From assembly GCA_003254925.1 (NCBI GenBank), contig QANZ01012774.1, forward strand, positions 13,174-77,173: DNA of 64,000 nt, written 5' to 3'. The DNA is from Chamaecrista fasciculata. Its lineage: Eukaryota > Streptophyta > Magnoliopsida > Fabales > Fabaceae. Below, one piece after another: positions 34,446 to 47,700 of the stretch. How positions within the stretch are numbered: position 1 is the stretch's first letter; each line of letters begins with the position of its first letter. Made by a program: the position numbers and the translations under genes. Under the pieces are notes generated by a model that made no database searches, was not told the origin of the DNA, and saw nothing but the letters and a program-made list of their open reading frames with translations.

Positions 34446-37400
34446 TATTGGAGCGAAATGAAACTGAAAATGTTATTGCTGAAACGAATGAAGATTAAAT
34501 CAGACACACGGGATTTATAAAAGTAAAGAGAATGGTTAAACTAAGCTAACCATGGTAAACAGTTAAACTCAACCTAACTGGAGCTAACAGAAGAACTGAA
34601 TCAGATAACAAACTATCACACTCTTAACTGAATGCCACGTACGCCTTATATACTCTAACAGCCATAACTGCACAATATCCAAAATTGAACTGATCTTAAA
34701 ATTATAAGCCTGGGAGGTAGAAAGCCTCATATGATTGAAGAGCGTTAAGATAGAAATATATACCTAAGAAAAAGTTGACGTATACATATATATATAATCA
34801 TGAATATTTCATATTTTCGTTTTGCCTACGCATCTCGTTAGTGAGAATTGATTAACCACAATTCATGCAGTTGACTCAATTCTTATGTCATCCGGTATAG
34901 ACATGGCCATGTTAAATTACTGTAGGCCTGGTTTCTAAACTTGAATTTAAGTAGTTAGCAACATCTACTGTAACAAAAATATTTAAAACATATAATGAAC
35001 ATGGTTTTTCAATGAATTATAATTATAATTATTCATATAAATATTATTAATTAGAAATTTTAAGAGAGAGAATGTAACAAAAAAAATTATTGATACATAA
35101 TTTTATTTTTTCAGAATAATTAATATATATCTTTTGGCTAAAAAAAAGAATAATTAATATATAATGAACGTGTCAAAAGAAAATGAGATCTATAAAATGG
35201 GCCTGCTAAATATTTAGGTATAATACCCTAGGTTTTTTCTGAGGGAGTGTAGGCCTTGCTTATCACAGAGCCTTTTTTTATTCCTATTGGGCTCCCTTTT
35301 CCTCAGCCTTTTAGCTGTTTTGTAAGTCTTTTATAAACCGGCCGAAAGAAATTTTAAACTTCAATTCAAGAAACGGTTATGCGCGGATATCTAGAAAACT
35401 AAAATTGTCTGTCTCTTTTTGCAAAGGTGAACTAGCTATGGGTTTGTTTCAACTTCAGGCCCAATAAAAAAAAAAATAGAATATAAGTTCTTGAAAAATT
35501 AATCTTCAAAAAGAAAATCCTAATTCACGGCAAAATTCTACCATTAGCGGAAGTTCCTCACATTGATACACAAAGAAGTTAAAATCCTGAGAAATTAAGC
35601 AGGACCTTTGAAACACGTAGGCGTTTTCTACGAAATATATAATTATATACCAACCCATATCTGTGAATAAATTTCTTCACTAAATGCAGCCTCTCGATCT
35701 TTCTGATCATAAAACCTAACATGAGTAGTTACAATGAAAGGTAAATCAATCATAAACCCACAAATTAAAATATCGCTTACAATAATGTTCGCAAACTCCT
35801 TAGGGCAACATAATGAATTATCTCACTCTAAACCTTTTTTCATCAACACTTCAAATGGAGATTTTTTTTTTTTCAGAAAACTGATAGTGTTTAATTTAGA
35901 GAAAGTGAAATCAGAAGTAAACTGTGTAATATTTCATTAATGAGAATAACGAGAAGATGAGTTATATAGAAGATGAAATAACAGAATGAAAACTGATACA
36001 ACAAACTAATTAGAGCTAATCTAACAGAAATACTGAGCTGTAATATTCTCTATTAAAAACATATATTTGTGCAGTACCTTGTACATGCATGAAAGGCAGA
36101 TTAATTCTTCCATTTGTATACGCCTGTTGAAGTTGACATGTTATTTATTAATTTTTACTTTATATGTTAGAAACTTAGAATGGCATTAATTCAATTAGGT
36201 CGTCGACGTTCATGCCTGTGGAGACAGCAAGCCTTCATGAGTATAAACTCTTTCGCGGCCTCCTTACTGGAGCAAATATTTGCAATGATGGATATAAAGG
36301 GTGGTGGAATATATATAATAGACTACACAAAGGACTTTCTTTGCTTGACATTCAAAATATATATCTGCTTAATTAAGAGAATTTTGTATACTTTAATTAA
36401 ATTGAAGGGATAGATAAAAAAAATAATCACGTGTAATTTAGTATTGACTATTGACATATAATATATGTATGTATAAATAGCAAATCATTACCTACATATA
36501 TGTTTTACTATATATATATATATATATATATAAGAATTAATCCTCACTTGAGGTACAGAAATATTATTTATTACAAAGCGTAAAATTTTTCTAACACTGT
36601 AATGTCTCTAGTAAGATTCAAACATGAGATATTGTTTATGAAAATTGAGGAATGAACTACTCTAACAAATCACGGGTTGCTATATATATAATATATAGTG
36701 AATTAATGAAATGACATAGATAAAATAAGTAGTCACGTAAGTTGGATCCACTCTATATATATGTACGTGTGCCATGGGCACAAGAACTTCAATATGAAGT
36801 TCTTTACACACACATATGCATATGTAAATGTATCAAACCCCGTTGGCCAAAAAAAAAACATGTGACAAATTAAACCCCACAACACAGTGAAACACACGGC
36901 ATATATTGTGCCCTTATGCATACATGTGGATCTCATTTTATGGTTTTTCTGTTCTGTATATGCCTTAAGAAATCACTTACTGCATTCATACTAAACCTGA
37001 CTACGTATATTACAGGGAGGATTGAATTATTTGAGTGGATCACTACCACTCATATACATTCATCTAGCGGCTAATTTCATTTATGATTTCAATTTTCAGT
37101 TGTACTGTGATAGTTGTGAAAAGAAATGATGGGTATATAGTTCCAGAATGGATCCTGCGTGTAATCGTGGGTCTGACCATATATATGAATATATGATGCT
37201 GTTTCAAAATCTTCTATAAATATATATAACTCCACTGTAACTATAATTAAGGATATTATAATTTGAAACCCTAAATTATACATCCATAAAGTCTTGCATG
37301 TGCAGTGATCATATCCATTCAGTACATTTACTGGCATGGCCATGGGAGACATGAAGAGATCATAAATATGTGGGTATATAGTAGAAAGAAAAATGGAAAA

Positions 37401-38091
37401 TATTTGAGTAGTTATATAGGATATTGGAGATGGCTAGTTATTATAGCTTGTGGGTCTTACCAGCTTCTCGTGAAACTTTGACTGAATTGCATTTCATGAC
37501 AACCAGAAACAAAGAAGACAAAATAATAATTGATGCTGGGAAGGGTTAGTTATATTTCCTCCTCACCAACCAATCTCTATTAAGATACAAAATAATATAG
37601 GACAATCTATACATGAATTCTGTCTCAGCTTCTGGATCCTGCGCGCTGATAATCCTATATATACTAATTTTGATGGGTCCAATGAAACCCCTTCTATATC
37701 ACTCCAAATTTAACCTCCAAATTCTTTTGTTAGGCATTCTTGGATCTATATATATACTAGAAAACCCTAGCTAATCACATCTGTTTCCTACTTAATTATA
37801 CTTTATTCACAATCAGATATTAATTGGAAGGCCCCATCAAATCTGAAAAATCTTGTGGAACACGTAGCACAAAATAATCAACAAGTTAGAATAAACTGAA
37901 ACTTTGAACACGTTCTAAAACTGACATATACCGATCAAGTCAATGGGCGATGAACTGTGGCTATGTTTAACGTGATTGTCACCGGATTCCATATGTATTG
38001 GTCTACATAGTAATGTACACTGAATTTACCTAACAGTCTCTTGACTTGCTTTTAATTCGTTAAATCTTCAAAAGTTCATGGAGATAGAATC
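34446..38091. other. Gene-poor stretch
   Basis: AT-rich DNA with no gene recognised. (AT)n lies at about 36509-36532. A SINE-like repeat is listed separately at 36545-36685. Open frames such as 35734-35940 and 36180-36413 are short and match nothing I know. Confidence 0.5.
36545..36685 (-). repeat. tRNA-derived SINE-like repeat
   Basis: Read on the minus strand, 'ttgttagagtagttc' and about 30 bases further 'atgtttgaatcttac' resemble the A and B boxes of the plant SINE promoter, followed by AT-rich sequence. No intact tRNA fold. Confidence 0.4.
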
Positions 38092-38223
38092 ATCTATAGT
38101 GCACTTTAGGTGAAATGCATAGAGGGAGGAATAGGTTAAAGAGAGAAAGTGTCAGTGGGATCCACTTTCTCTCTCTACTTGTTCCTTTCTCTCTCTGCAC
38201 TTCACCTAAAGTATACTATAGAT
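38092..38223. repeat. 132-bp inverted repeat (hairpin or MITE)
   Basis: The left arm, beginning atctatagtgcactttagg, is complementary to the right arm ending 'cctaaagtatactatagat'. Arms of about 60 bp pair with some mismatches, around purine/pyrimidine-rich (AGAG)n parts. It lies 300 bp beyond the stop codon of the NAC gene. It may be a small MITE or a hairpin RNA source. Confidence 0.65.
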
Positions 38224-38530
38224 CAGATGATCCAAATTGCTAAAACCAGATGACACATGCAGTGCTATACCAAATGCAAACAGTAATTAATTAGCATTAT
38301 ATATTCATCAACATGAGTGATACATTATAACATACATATAATTCAAATCTAAAGATCATATATATTGGAGAAAGAAATTAAACTAAAGGACCTACATTTT
38401 AATTTGTAATGTGAATAGTACTCAATACTAGAGAGAGAAATCGATGATGAGCACAGATAAAGTGTGTACGTGTCTCTAAATATACATATGTATAATGTAT
38501 ATATGGGAGAATATATATAAATTATGATGA

Positions 38531-40043
38531 TTACTTGGAGCCGGAGATGTTGGTGAAGTCTCGGTTTGTTGCGTCAGGTGGTATTGGATTCCAGTCCCAG
38601 AGTCTGTCAGAAAAGGATGTGGTTGGAAGAGGCAGCATATGTTGTAGTTGTTGTGAGTTGAGTAGGAGATTAGAGAATTGGTGGTTGGGGTGATGATGAT
38701 ATTGAGGAATTTGGGGAAGAAGAGGTGGATGAAGATTATTAGTATTATTATTGTAGTAGTAGTGTGAGTGTGAGTGTAGTTGATTAGAAGTGGGAGGATG
38801 ATCGAGCATGATTGCATTATTATTAGAAGAGAAAGAGGGTTGTGGTGGTGGGAAGTTGGAGAGTAATGGTGGAGCTGGTTGTGGTTGTTGTTGATGCATT
38901 AGCATTAAGGCTAATTCATGGTCCTCCATTGCAGTTGTTGATACTAGTGATCCCAAACGGTAATTGTTGTTGTTGTTGGCAATACTAGTAGTCGTAGGAG
39001 GAGTAGTACTGCTTCTGCTAATTCCCTCATCATCAGTAGCTTGGTTGACATTTTCATGGTTGATTTTATTATTATTATTAGGATGAACTAGGACGACGTG
39101 TTGATCCGTAATTGGTGCGTGATGATGAATCTGAGGTAGCATTTGGTTGATGAGGTTGTGCTTATTATTATTATGATTCTTGTGTGTTGATGAGGATGTA
39201 GTAGGGAGAGAAGGAGGGAGAGAGGGATGATGATCCTCTACACCGCCTCTCTTGTAGACTCGACAAAGAGATATCTCAGCCTGGCATGGCAAAACAATAT
39301 AATCAATTAAAAAGTATGGGTAAATTAAAGTTGATATTGATTAGTGATGAATTACGTACGTGTTTTTGAAGACGGTGGGTAAGATGGTGGGGCAAGCGAT
39401 ACTCGTTCATAATCCAACTAGTACGGACGCCTTTAGGAGCTTTGCCAGAATAGAAGACTAGGGTTTTCTTGAGGCCTATGGATCTCGTCAAGCTCTCTGT
39501 TCGTATCATTCGATCCGCCCCAGTTGCCTTCCAATACCCAGAAGTTGTCACACGATTTGGACGATCCCCGTTCCTATACTTCTTATCTCTTGGCACATAG
39601 AAGTACCATTCCTTCTCCCCTATCGCTGCCAATCCTAAACAAAAAACCAAATTCAATTCATTTTTAATTCAAGACAAGGGAATCTTCATAAATTCATACT
39701 TACCAGGAAGTTCCCAAGGGTCATAACGATAAAGATCCAGGAAAGTGATGAGCTCCACATTGAAAGGCTTGCCCTCCACCTTACGGCGAAGGTAGAACTC
39801 CACAAGTTCCTCTTCTGTTGGGTGAAATCGAAACCCAGGCATCACCACATCTTGCTCGTGTCCATCATCTTCCTCCTCCTCCATCACTCCGTTCTTCATC
39901 TTCTTGTAATTACTATTATTCTCTTTCGACATATCATCAATTTCATCCTGCCCACCATGGCTATGGCTATGGCTATGTGTCAGACTCATGCTGGTATTTG
40001 TGGGTGATGATGATGACCTGCTCTTTGATGCTGCAATTGCCAT
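38531..40043 (-). CDS. NAC035: NAC transcription factor, LOV1/NAC035-like
   Basis: Three exons, 40043-39704, 39634-39360 and 39280-38531, in frame, give 454 residues. The acidic, His/Ser-rich N-terminal extension (1-68) is typical of this subgroup and unlike most NACs, which begin with the domain. The NAC domain follows from [12 protein letters not shown] (69-80), through [41 protein letters not shown] and [16 protein letters not shown], to the ISLCRVYKR end (about 215). The C-terminal half is rich in His, Asn and Gln. It closes with [10 protein letters not shown] and NRDFTNI, a short motif also at the end of Arabidopsis LOV1. LOV1 delays flowering and affects cold responses; that role here is inferred. 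Intron 2 as read adds one histidine (LQKH-AEIS) compared with LOV1. The start is the ATG at 40043; a TATAAA lies about 125 bp upstream. Confidence 0.93.
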
Positions 40044-40166
40044 ATACAAATGCTTGCTTCTTACTGTGTGTTTAATTTCTGTCTCATCAGAAACTGGAGT
40101 AAATCAAAAAGCTAAGGGATTCCATCTTATAGCTAGGTAACAACTCTTTGGTGTGGGGTTTGTCTC

Positions 40167-40172
40167 TTTATA
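40167..40172 (-). promoter_or_regulatory. TATA box of the NAC gene
   Basis: TATAAA on the minus strand, about 125 bp before the NAC start codon; the position suits a short 5' untranslated leader. Confidence 0.5.
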
Positions 40173-41283
40173 CCCACTTGCTGCACAGTAAACATTGCTG
40201 TACCAAACCTATTGGATGCTACATTAGTGGTAGCCAAACATGATGAGAGAGAGAGAGAGATCAGAATGAATGATAAGGTTAATTAAATTAAAGTCAATGT
40301 ATACTTACGAAATTAAATGGGGATATATGAGTTTAGTTAGACAGAAAAAATGATATTTCCAGAAGAGGACAGAATTTGCAGCCCCAAATTAAAGCGGTCA
40401 CCTTTCTTCCTCTATCAATTTAAATTTATATAATTAGCCATGGAAAACAATTCCTTTTATTTCTAAACTTCTGTTTTTTTGCCAGTAAACTTATTTAGAC
40501 TTTATTAGGTTGATTTAACTAACCCAATGCGAATCGTGTGGTTATAAGATGTATTCTAGCTAGTATATTCTCATATATAGTTAAGAGTACTCATCGCTTT
40601 TGAACTTTAAAAAAAAAATATGCTTGTTGGATGATAGATGAAACTTTCAAAGTTTAATATAATCTTGTTTGATGACGGTCTCAAATGAACATAGTAATAA
40701 CTTAACGAAAGTAAGACGTGTCTTTAGACTCATTGCAGTCAAATTAAAAATGATAAATATATGACCACGTTCAGTAGTTGAGACCAAAAAGTAAAACCTC
40801 TAAAAAAACTTGTAGGATTAAAATTGCAAAAAAAAAAAACTAAATTATAACTTATCTCAAAAGTTAAAGACCAAGACTACACTTTAACTTTTTTTTTTTT
40901 TAACTCGTCAGAATTTATTGAGTTGTTATTGATTTTGATTTATATTTTATAATTTTTTATTGGAACGTGCTTGTGATTTTTTTTTTAAATAGAGATTAAA
41001 AATGTTAAGTATAAGTATAGATAGATGTTTCATATCATATTTAACGATAATTTTTAATAAAGTTGAAATTTTAGATTTTTTGAATATTAAAAAACCAGTT
41101 AGGATATTTTAAAATAAATGAAATTTTTTTTAAGAAAAAAAAAATTAAACTTGAGCTAAACATTTGGGATCAAAATGTGATTTGACCTCTTTAATAAATT
41201 ATTTTACTCAATATGCACATACATGTATCATTTTGTTCATTATTATTTATATGTGTGTGTATATATGTACTTATATAACCTTC

Positions 41284-41314
<31 letters not shown>

Positions 41315-44300
41315 TCTTGGACAATAGAGATATGCAGAATAAATGGTAAAATAGTTTTTTCTTAACAAAAAAAATATATATCATCGTAAGATTTTTTGCA
41401 TTTTGAATATATCAAAACAAGAAGCCTATAATTTCACATTCACCCCGGCCCCATGTCATGTTTTCTCTCTAATTAATTGATTGGTTAACTTGAATGAGGC
41501 AGAATTACATATGTGATTCTTATGAAAGTATGTAAATAGTTAGCTAGTTGTAATTTACTAATTTTAGAATGAAAAACTTGCATTGACGAATTGGCATCAA
41601 TATTTTCTTGACTAGCTCGATGCATGCACGTTAAGGATTCTAATGGAAGTGGTAGATGAAATTTATTGAATTGAATGTGTTGTGAGCTGGTGCCTTTGTG
41701 GCACCTTTCAGTTGATTAGAATAGAGTTAATTTTGAAGAGATAAAATATTTAAAAGTACTTGAGCCTTCTAAAACTACTATTTTTTTTAGAGAAAAGTTA
41801 TAATTTAATCATCAATAAATAGAGTGAATTTTAATTTAGTCTCTCATAGATAAATAAAAAATTCTTTCAAAGTTATGCATATACTAATTTGTTTTCCAAT
41901 ATTGATGATTAAATTAACATAATATATATCACTTTCGTGTTTAAATTTCTATATAAGTAAAAAATTATTAAGTTAATATTTTTTTAATTAAACCATCAAT
42001 TAATAAATAAAATTTAGGTATGAATTGGTAATGTTAAATGTTTGAAGGACTAATTAGACGGTAACGATATTCCCATAATTACATTTCAAATTAGTTTGAG
42101 TCACCTATAGGTCTATTCAAGTAATTGAGGACTAAGGAGGTGAAGTGTGTGGGGCCGATTGCCAGAAGGTAACAAAATATTTTGGCACTTTTGTTTCTTT
42201 TATTATTTTTTAATTAATTATCTCTGTATTTTGAATATATATATTAATTATTCGTGGATGAATCAAGAGAAACCCGTGATCTCTCTCTTCTCTTGGTCAA
42301 GACAACATTGCATTTTGTTTCTTTTCTTTCATGTCATTTTCATAGTTTTCTATTTGTAGTTATATAATTGCGGGTGTGTATGTTAATGGTATAAATGAGT
42401 ATTAACAAGGTGTTATTCTGTCAGTATTAATAAGAATTCGGGTCCAATGAAAAAAGATTAGTCTTTTCTATAACTACTAATAACTAGTGAGTTTGTATTT
42501 AAATATTTATTAAAAAGATACTTACATTTAATATCTGATAATATTTTAAATAAGATCATTTATAATAAAAAATATATGTGAAAAATAAATTAAAAAATAT
42601 TATTTTTTCTTTTATATTTTTTTTAAGCCATAAATAAAGTGATATTAATTCGATTAGTAAATGATGAAGCTACGAAATAGTAAAGGTTGTTCTGATGATC
42701 GGAATATAAAAACTTGCAAAAAAAGGCATGGTGGGGGGTTGGTTTTTTGCCAGACTCTATGATGTTTTGTTTAAGTCAGTAAAAAATCTTGAAGAGAAAG
42801 TAAAATACTATAGAGATTGCATGGTCAATAGAATGATGTGTGTATCTTAGAAATAATAAATTAAAGATTATCTTATTTATAGATATTTGAATTACCCAAA
42901 AAAATGATAATCCTTAGAGATGAAGCCAGTAAGTATTATAGTTGACATACTTGAGGAAGGCAATTAATTCGATCAGGCACTTAAAGAATGCTATATCACT
43001 AAAATTGATGGTAGTAAAATCTGAAGAACTATTTAGTCATTTTCTTAATAAAGAATTACTGTTTATATAGTTAATTTCAGATGACATTAAAGGGAGATGA
43101 TATCAATTAAATCATAATATATATATATAGTTAAAGTTATAGAGAAGAAGACCCTTATCTATAGTAAATAGGAAAAAATTAATAAACTCTTTTAAGCGAT
43201 GTAAAATTTCACAATAAACCCCATTAACTTTATTGAAAAATAGTCTATAGTCTATGATACATAAAATTTTACATTTTATAATGAATTGATTAACTTTCGC
43301 CTTTTCTACTTTCTTCCGGATATATCTTTGCGAATTTCACTTTTTAGCGTCATCAATAACTGAAATTTTAAAAAGAGATATATATCCTTACCAAATTATC
43401 ATTCCCATGTGTCTTCTTCAATTTTAAACGATATATATTAGCTGTGGGGAGAAGATTCATCCTTCACAAGTCTCTTCTTTTAGAGAAAAAACAAAATCTC
43501 GCATAGCCGCCCATCAGTTTATGATTAAACACCGCAAAAAGATATAGTAAAACTTTTTGCAATTATTACAATTACAAATTGTACCTTCACTTTTCTTTCT
43601 CATTCGATCCCATCGATCACCTAGCCTTTATGACAACGAGTAATCGAGTATATATATATCCTGATGTTCCTCCCTCTTTTAACAAAAACTCAACTGTATA
43701 TTAATTCCATCACTAAATATATATTCATGCATTTTTATTTAAAGATTCAAAATCTTTATATTATATTTATTTATTCAAAAATATAAATTATAGAAAATAA
43801 TAATAAAGAAATGAAACTATAATATATGGATTCAAACTTACTATGCAAGTAACAGAAACTTATAAACATAAATCCATCCAAACAAAACAAATAGGTTTTC
43901 TATATTCTTGTCATGGAAAAGCCAAACCGTGTCGTATTATTAGAATGACATATTCGCCACCGTCCACCTCGCTCTCACTCTGAAGAATTCAAGAAAAAGA
44001 AGAAATATCAAGTATGAGGATAAGACTCTCTCTCTCTCTCTCTCTCTCTCTCCACGTACGGTCGGTGAAATGAAATGAATGAATTCATGATCATCAAAGC
44101 CTAATCGTGAAAGTAAAACCAAGTTAGAAAGTTGATGTGGTTGCAAGTAGCTAGACGGTAGACATCCCAAATGGTCTTCGAAAGTGACCACATTTTGCTT
44201 GTCTTTTGTCTTCTCCTTCAAGTCTCCCAAGGGTTGAAATGGTCTCATGAGAGAAAAGTATTTCAAGAAATATCTCCCTTGACTCATTGTGTTGGTTGGT

Positions 44301-44639
44301 CATCAATAGTAGAAAGAAGATTTTTCCATGAATTCAAAATACCAACAAGAGAATTTTCCAAACAAAACGCCAGCCTCTCCTCTCTGGTTAGTGAAAAGTT
44401 GCTTCAAACAAATTGATTATGTTTGGTTCCTAATATTAAATTAGTTATATATATGAATTGTAGATCATATCTGACTTCAAATCACTTTGTCACTTAGATG
44501 TATATATAGATATGTCTTTTAAAAAAATAATAGCTATATGGTAGGAATACTGTAAAACCTCACAACTTAAATACCTTTCTGTTTTTCTATTTCTATCAAT
44601 TATATGGATTATGGAACATATATTGCTTAATTACCTCTT
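40173..44639. other. Gene-poor stretch
   Basis: AT-rich. (GA)n at 40248-40260, (AT)n at 41286-41311 and (CT)n at 44025-44052. A degenerate foldback-like part at about 40790-41180 has 'gagaccaaaaagt' and 'gggatcaaaatgtga' blocks. Frames at 43940-44287 and 44171-44416 overlap on opposite strands and show no family match. No gene seen. Confidence 0.5.
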
Positions 44640-44725
44640 TGGAAGCATACCTCTATGGCAGCCCACTTTACATCAATATCGGTCCATTAATAACTCTACT
44701 TTCCACTCTGATCTCCATTAAACTT
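44640..44725. repeat. Fragment related to the repeat at the right window edge
   Basis: The text 'ggcagcccactttacatc' through 'ggtccattaataactc' and 'tttccactctgatctccatt' parallels 63936-63998 (ggcggcccactctatcgaca, ggtccattgatagccc, tttccacttttggcggctcc). It is an old copy of the same LTR-associated repeat. Confidence 0.55.
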
Positions 44726-44914
44726 TCAGAATTTATTATGACATATTGCACCTAAATTAGTTATATATATGAATTAGTTTTGTAGCTCCTGGCGAACACT
44801 CTAAGACCAATCTCACCACTTATGCCACACAATTGCAATTGAGTCCATGAATTAATGCATTGATGCTTATTAGAGGTACTTAAATTATGATTATAACTTC
44901 ATTAAGTGTTTTTT

Positions 44915-45100
44915 TGGCCAAAGAAAGAAACTTTTATTAATAGAAAAAACAAACCATACAAGTATACAAGAACCAAAAACAAAACAAACAGTAGGCCAAA
45001 GAAAACAGCAGCCCACAGACAACAGAAATCAACCTAGCTACACCAGTTTCAACCAGACCAGCATTCATAATTTGTTTCCCGCAATCCCGCGTGCCATGAA
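44915..45100 (-). mobile_element. LINE 3'-end-like remnant
   Basis: Read on the minus strand, the block ends 'ggtttgttttttctattaataaaagtttc', the T-rich wording common at the 3' ends of plant L1-type LINEs, preceded by 'gtttgttttgtttttggttc'. Only the tail region is present, with no reverse-transcriptase frame. The assignment rests on style and not on a conserved domain. Confidence 0.4.
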
Positions 45101-46104
45101 GCTAAACAGTGAAACGATTAGCGGTTAATAAAGTTTAATCATTAAAGAGCATTGTATCTTGTATATAAATATTAGAATTGATTAGAGTCAATTTAGGATA
45201 ATTATGCCAAGAAAGGACGGTGTAAAGTAAGCTAATTAAAAAGAAGTATGAAAACTAGAGATTTGGCCGTCGAAAAGTGCCAAAAAAGTAGATAATATAG
45301 TGATTTTGCGCGTAGTGAATAATGACAAAAAAATTAATTAGCGTCTTCAAAAGAAATGATTTTCGAAGAAGCTAGGTACGTAGCATGAGTTGTATCTATG
45401 GATGAAAAAGTTGTGCTTAACAGACCATTGATGGATTGTCAATGAAACTTATTTCATGCGTTTTTGGATATTGTTATATATTAGTTGATTATTTATCATT
45501 AACTGATTTGTCATTTACTATATACATATTGATCAAATTAAACCAAAAACACTTATTCATATCGATTTATAAAAAAATAATGTGATTATGTAAAATTTTT
45601 TTTTTGGTCTAGCGGAAACAAAAGTTGCCACTATGGCACTACCCCTTATCCATTTTGAATTCTCATTGGAATATTCGATGACGTTGGGTTTAACTCAGCA
45701 ACCAAAAAGTTGGGATCAAATATTGGTGGCTGAGGTAGCTACAGCGGAATTGATGGGGCCAAAGGCTAATCGCATACATATATATATATATAGAGAGAGA
45801 GAGAGAAAAGGAGACGAAGGACCCATATGGGTTAGCTAGCTATGGGTGTGTGTTATCATAATTAATTAATGATGCCACAAACGCACAGGAACCTCGTGGC
45901 TTGGACCATTTTGGCGGTCGTCAAATCCTTTCTATCCAAATTAAATCTTCTATATACATATCATGCGCATATATGGCCTCAGCTGAGGGTGACATCAAAA
46001 TTTTATTTAAATTAATCTACCAAATCTACACGCGGATGTAGATAGAAAACATGTATGATAATAACAATACTAATGAAATTATTTCATATTGCACTCTGTT
46101 TGTT
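45101..46104. other. Intergenic, no gene seen
   Basis: AT-rich. A run of (TA)n then (GA)n lies at 45777-45807. No gene recognised. Confidence 0.5.
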
Positions 46105-46245
46105 TGTTGAAGTCCTACATCGCTTAGTTAAAGAGCCTTCTAACACTATATATATAATGGGACAACCCTCTCCTTATGAGAGAGAGCTCTTTTGGGGAGA
46201 ATTAAGTCTTTCTACATGGTATCAGATTTGAGACTTCAACATTGT
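46105..46245 (+). mobile_element. TRIM-type LTR fossil with primer-binding site
   Basis: A 112-bp LTR-like block begins TGTTGAAGTCCTACATCG and ends CTACA (46105-46216). Next comes TGGTATCAGA (46217-46226), complementary to the 3' end of initiator methionine tRNA, the usual plant LTR-element primer site. The very short LTR is typical of terminal-repeat retrotransposons in miniature. Only one LTR and the primer site are recognised, so the copy is incomplete and old. Confidence 0.65.
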
Positions 46246-47539
46246 TGTATTTCTATTTCATTCATTTAAATTATAAAGTAGTATTAAAGTTCATGCGTCC
46301 ATCATTTGATTCGATTGCCATCTTTTGGATTCAATGTTTTATCATTCCCGTAAATGCAAACTTAAGAGCAGAGGAGGAAAAGAATGATTTGTATTATTGA
46401 CTCCATGATACAATGACTAGAATTAAGGTATTATAGCCATTGGACGACTGAGAAACAGAGGTTAAGTAACCTAACTAGTGTAAATACAAGAACAAAGTCT
46501 TAACTACACATGATAACAACTCTAACAGAAGTGGATCTCTGCATTATACATTATATATAACACACTGGATCATCAAGAATTTAATGTTGCACAATGCACA
46601 CAGTAGATATGAATCAATTAAAAGATAAAACAAACGGTTATGAAAGATCAGTTAATCATTTATTGCAGTAAGATGGGTAGCAACAAATTAAAGATATACT
46701 GTCGAGGGATATAGGATTTTTCTAGTCAAAGACAGACTAGTCTCAAAGAAGTTTGATATAATTTGAGCGATGGATGGAATTGAAGGAGTGACGGTGAGCA
46801 TCGGTGATGTTTGGTAGTACAATAATGGCACTTGAATATATGTGTGCAACATTAATTTAGTATATACAAGCAATGGGCACCACTCCAGAAAGTTTGTTAC
46901 CCTTTGATATTTAGAGGGACACAAAAAAGTAGTAATGACAATCAGTGGTAACTACCAAATTCCATGCGTGCCCACAACTACTATACGAAGCCTTTAGCCC
47001 TGACCCATCTTCCTGTTAAGATAAAGTCAGGCTCACGTACGTTAAGCTTACCCACACACACATTACATTTACTTACAAACAAATTCCCAAAGACCTGTCA
47101 GATACATTACTTCAAACAAAATTTAGCAACTTCTCATATTCATTTGTTTTTTTAGGATCATTATTTACTACCTAGAGAATAAAGAATAAATTCAGTATTA
47201 CTGTTTAGGTCTTGATAAAATATTTATCTTTTAGTACTAAACTTAAATAAAGTTTTTTTTAATATATTTTTATTGTAAGTTTATCTAATAATTATGATAC
47301 CTGACAGACAAATTAAACATGAATTATGGTAACAAAAAAAATGTTAAACAAACATTTTTAAACATTTTTATACTACTTGATTACAGTGAGTTAATACATC
47401 AATAGTAGCGTAAACAAAATGAGAGGGAAAAGATCATGTACAATATATATGTAAAACAGGGGAATGAGATTTTTGGGGTTGGGGCGTCCAATTTGCCAGA
47501 GTCCTCAATAAAATGTGAAAAGAGATACCAATAAATATT
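46246..47539. other. Intergenic, no gene seen
   Basis: AT-rich without recognised genes; frames at 46688-46924 and 46964-47155 resemble no family. Confidence 0.5.
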
Positions 47540-47700
47540 GACCCAATTAGTAAGGAGTTGACTCATAACCCACAAGTTTGTGAGTTCGAATCTCGTTGTG
47601 TTAGAAAAATTATTTTATATATCCGGCTCACATTAATCATCTAAAGTATTTTATTTGGTTTAATAAAATAAATGGGTTGATAGATGGTCTAATAAAAGGG
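47540..47700 (+). repeat. tRNA-derived SINE-like repeat
   Basis: 'ttagtaaggagttgac' (about 47548) and 'gagttcgaatctcg' (about 47582) match the A/B box spacing of tRNA-derived SINEs. AT-rich 3' sequence follows. Not a tRNA gene, since acceptor and anticodon stems do not form. Confidence 0.45.

Noticed and set aside
44171-44416. 81-codon plus-strand frame with a hydrophobic start
   Set aside because: No family match and an overlapping frame of similar length on the other strand; nothing supports splicing or conservation.
47548-47600. Possible tRNA gene (good B box)
   Set aside because: Acceptor, D and anticodon stems cannot be formed; it fits a SINE-like repeat better.
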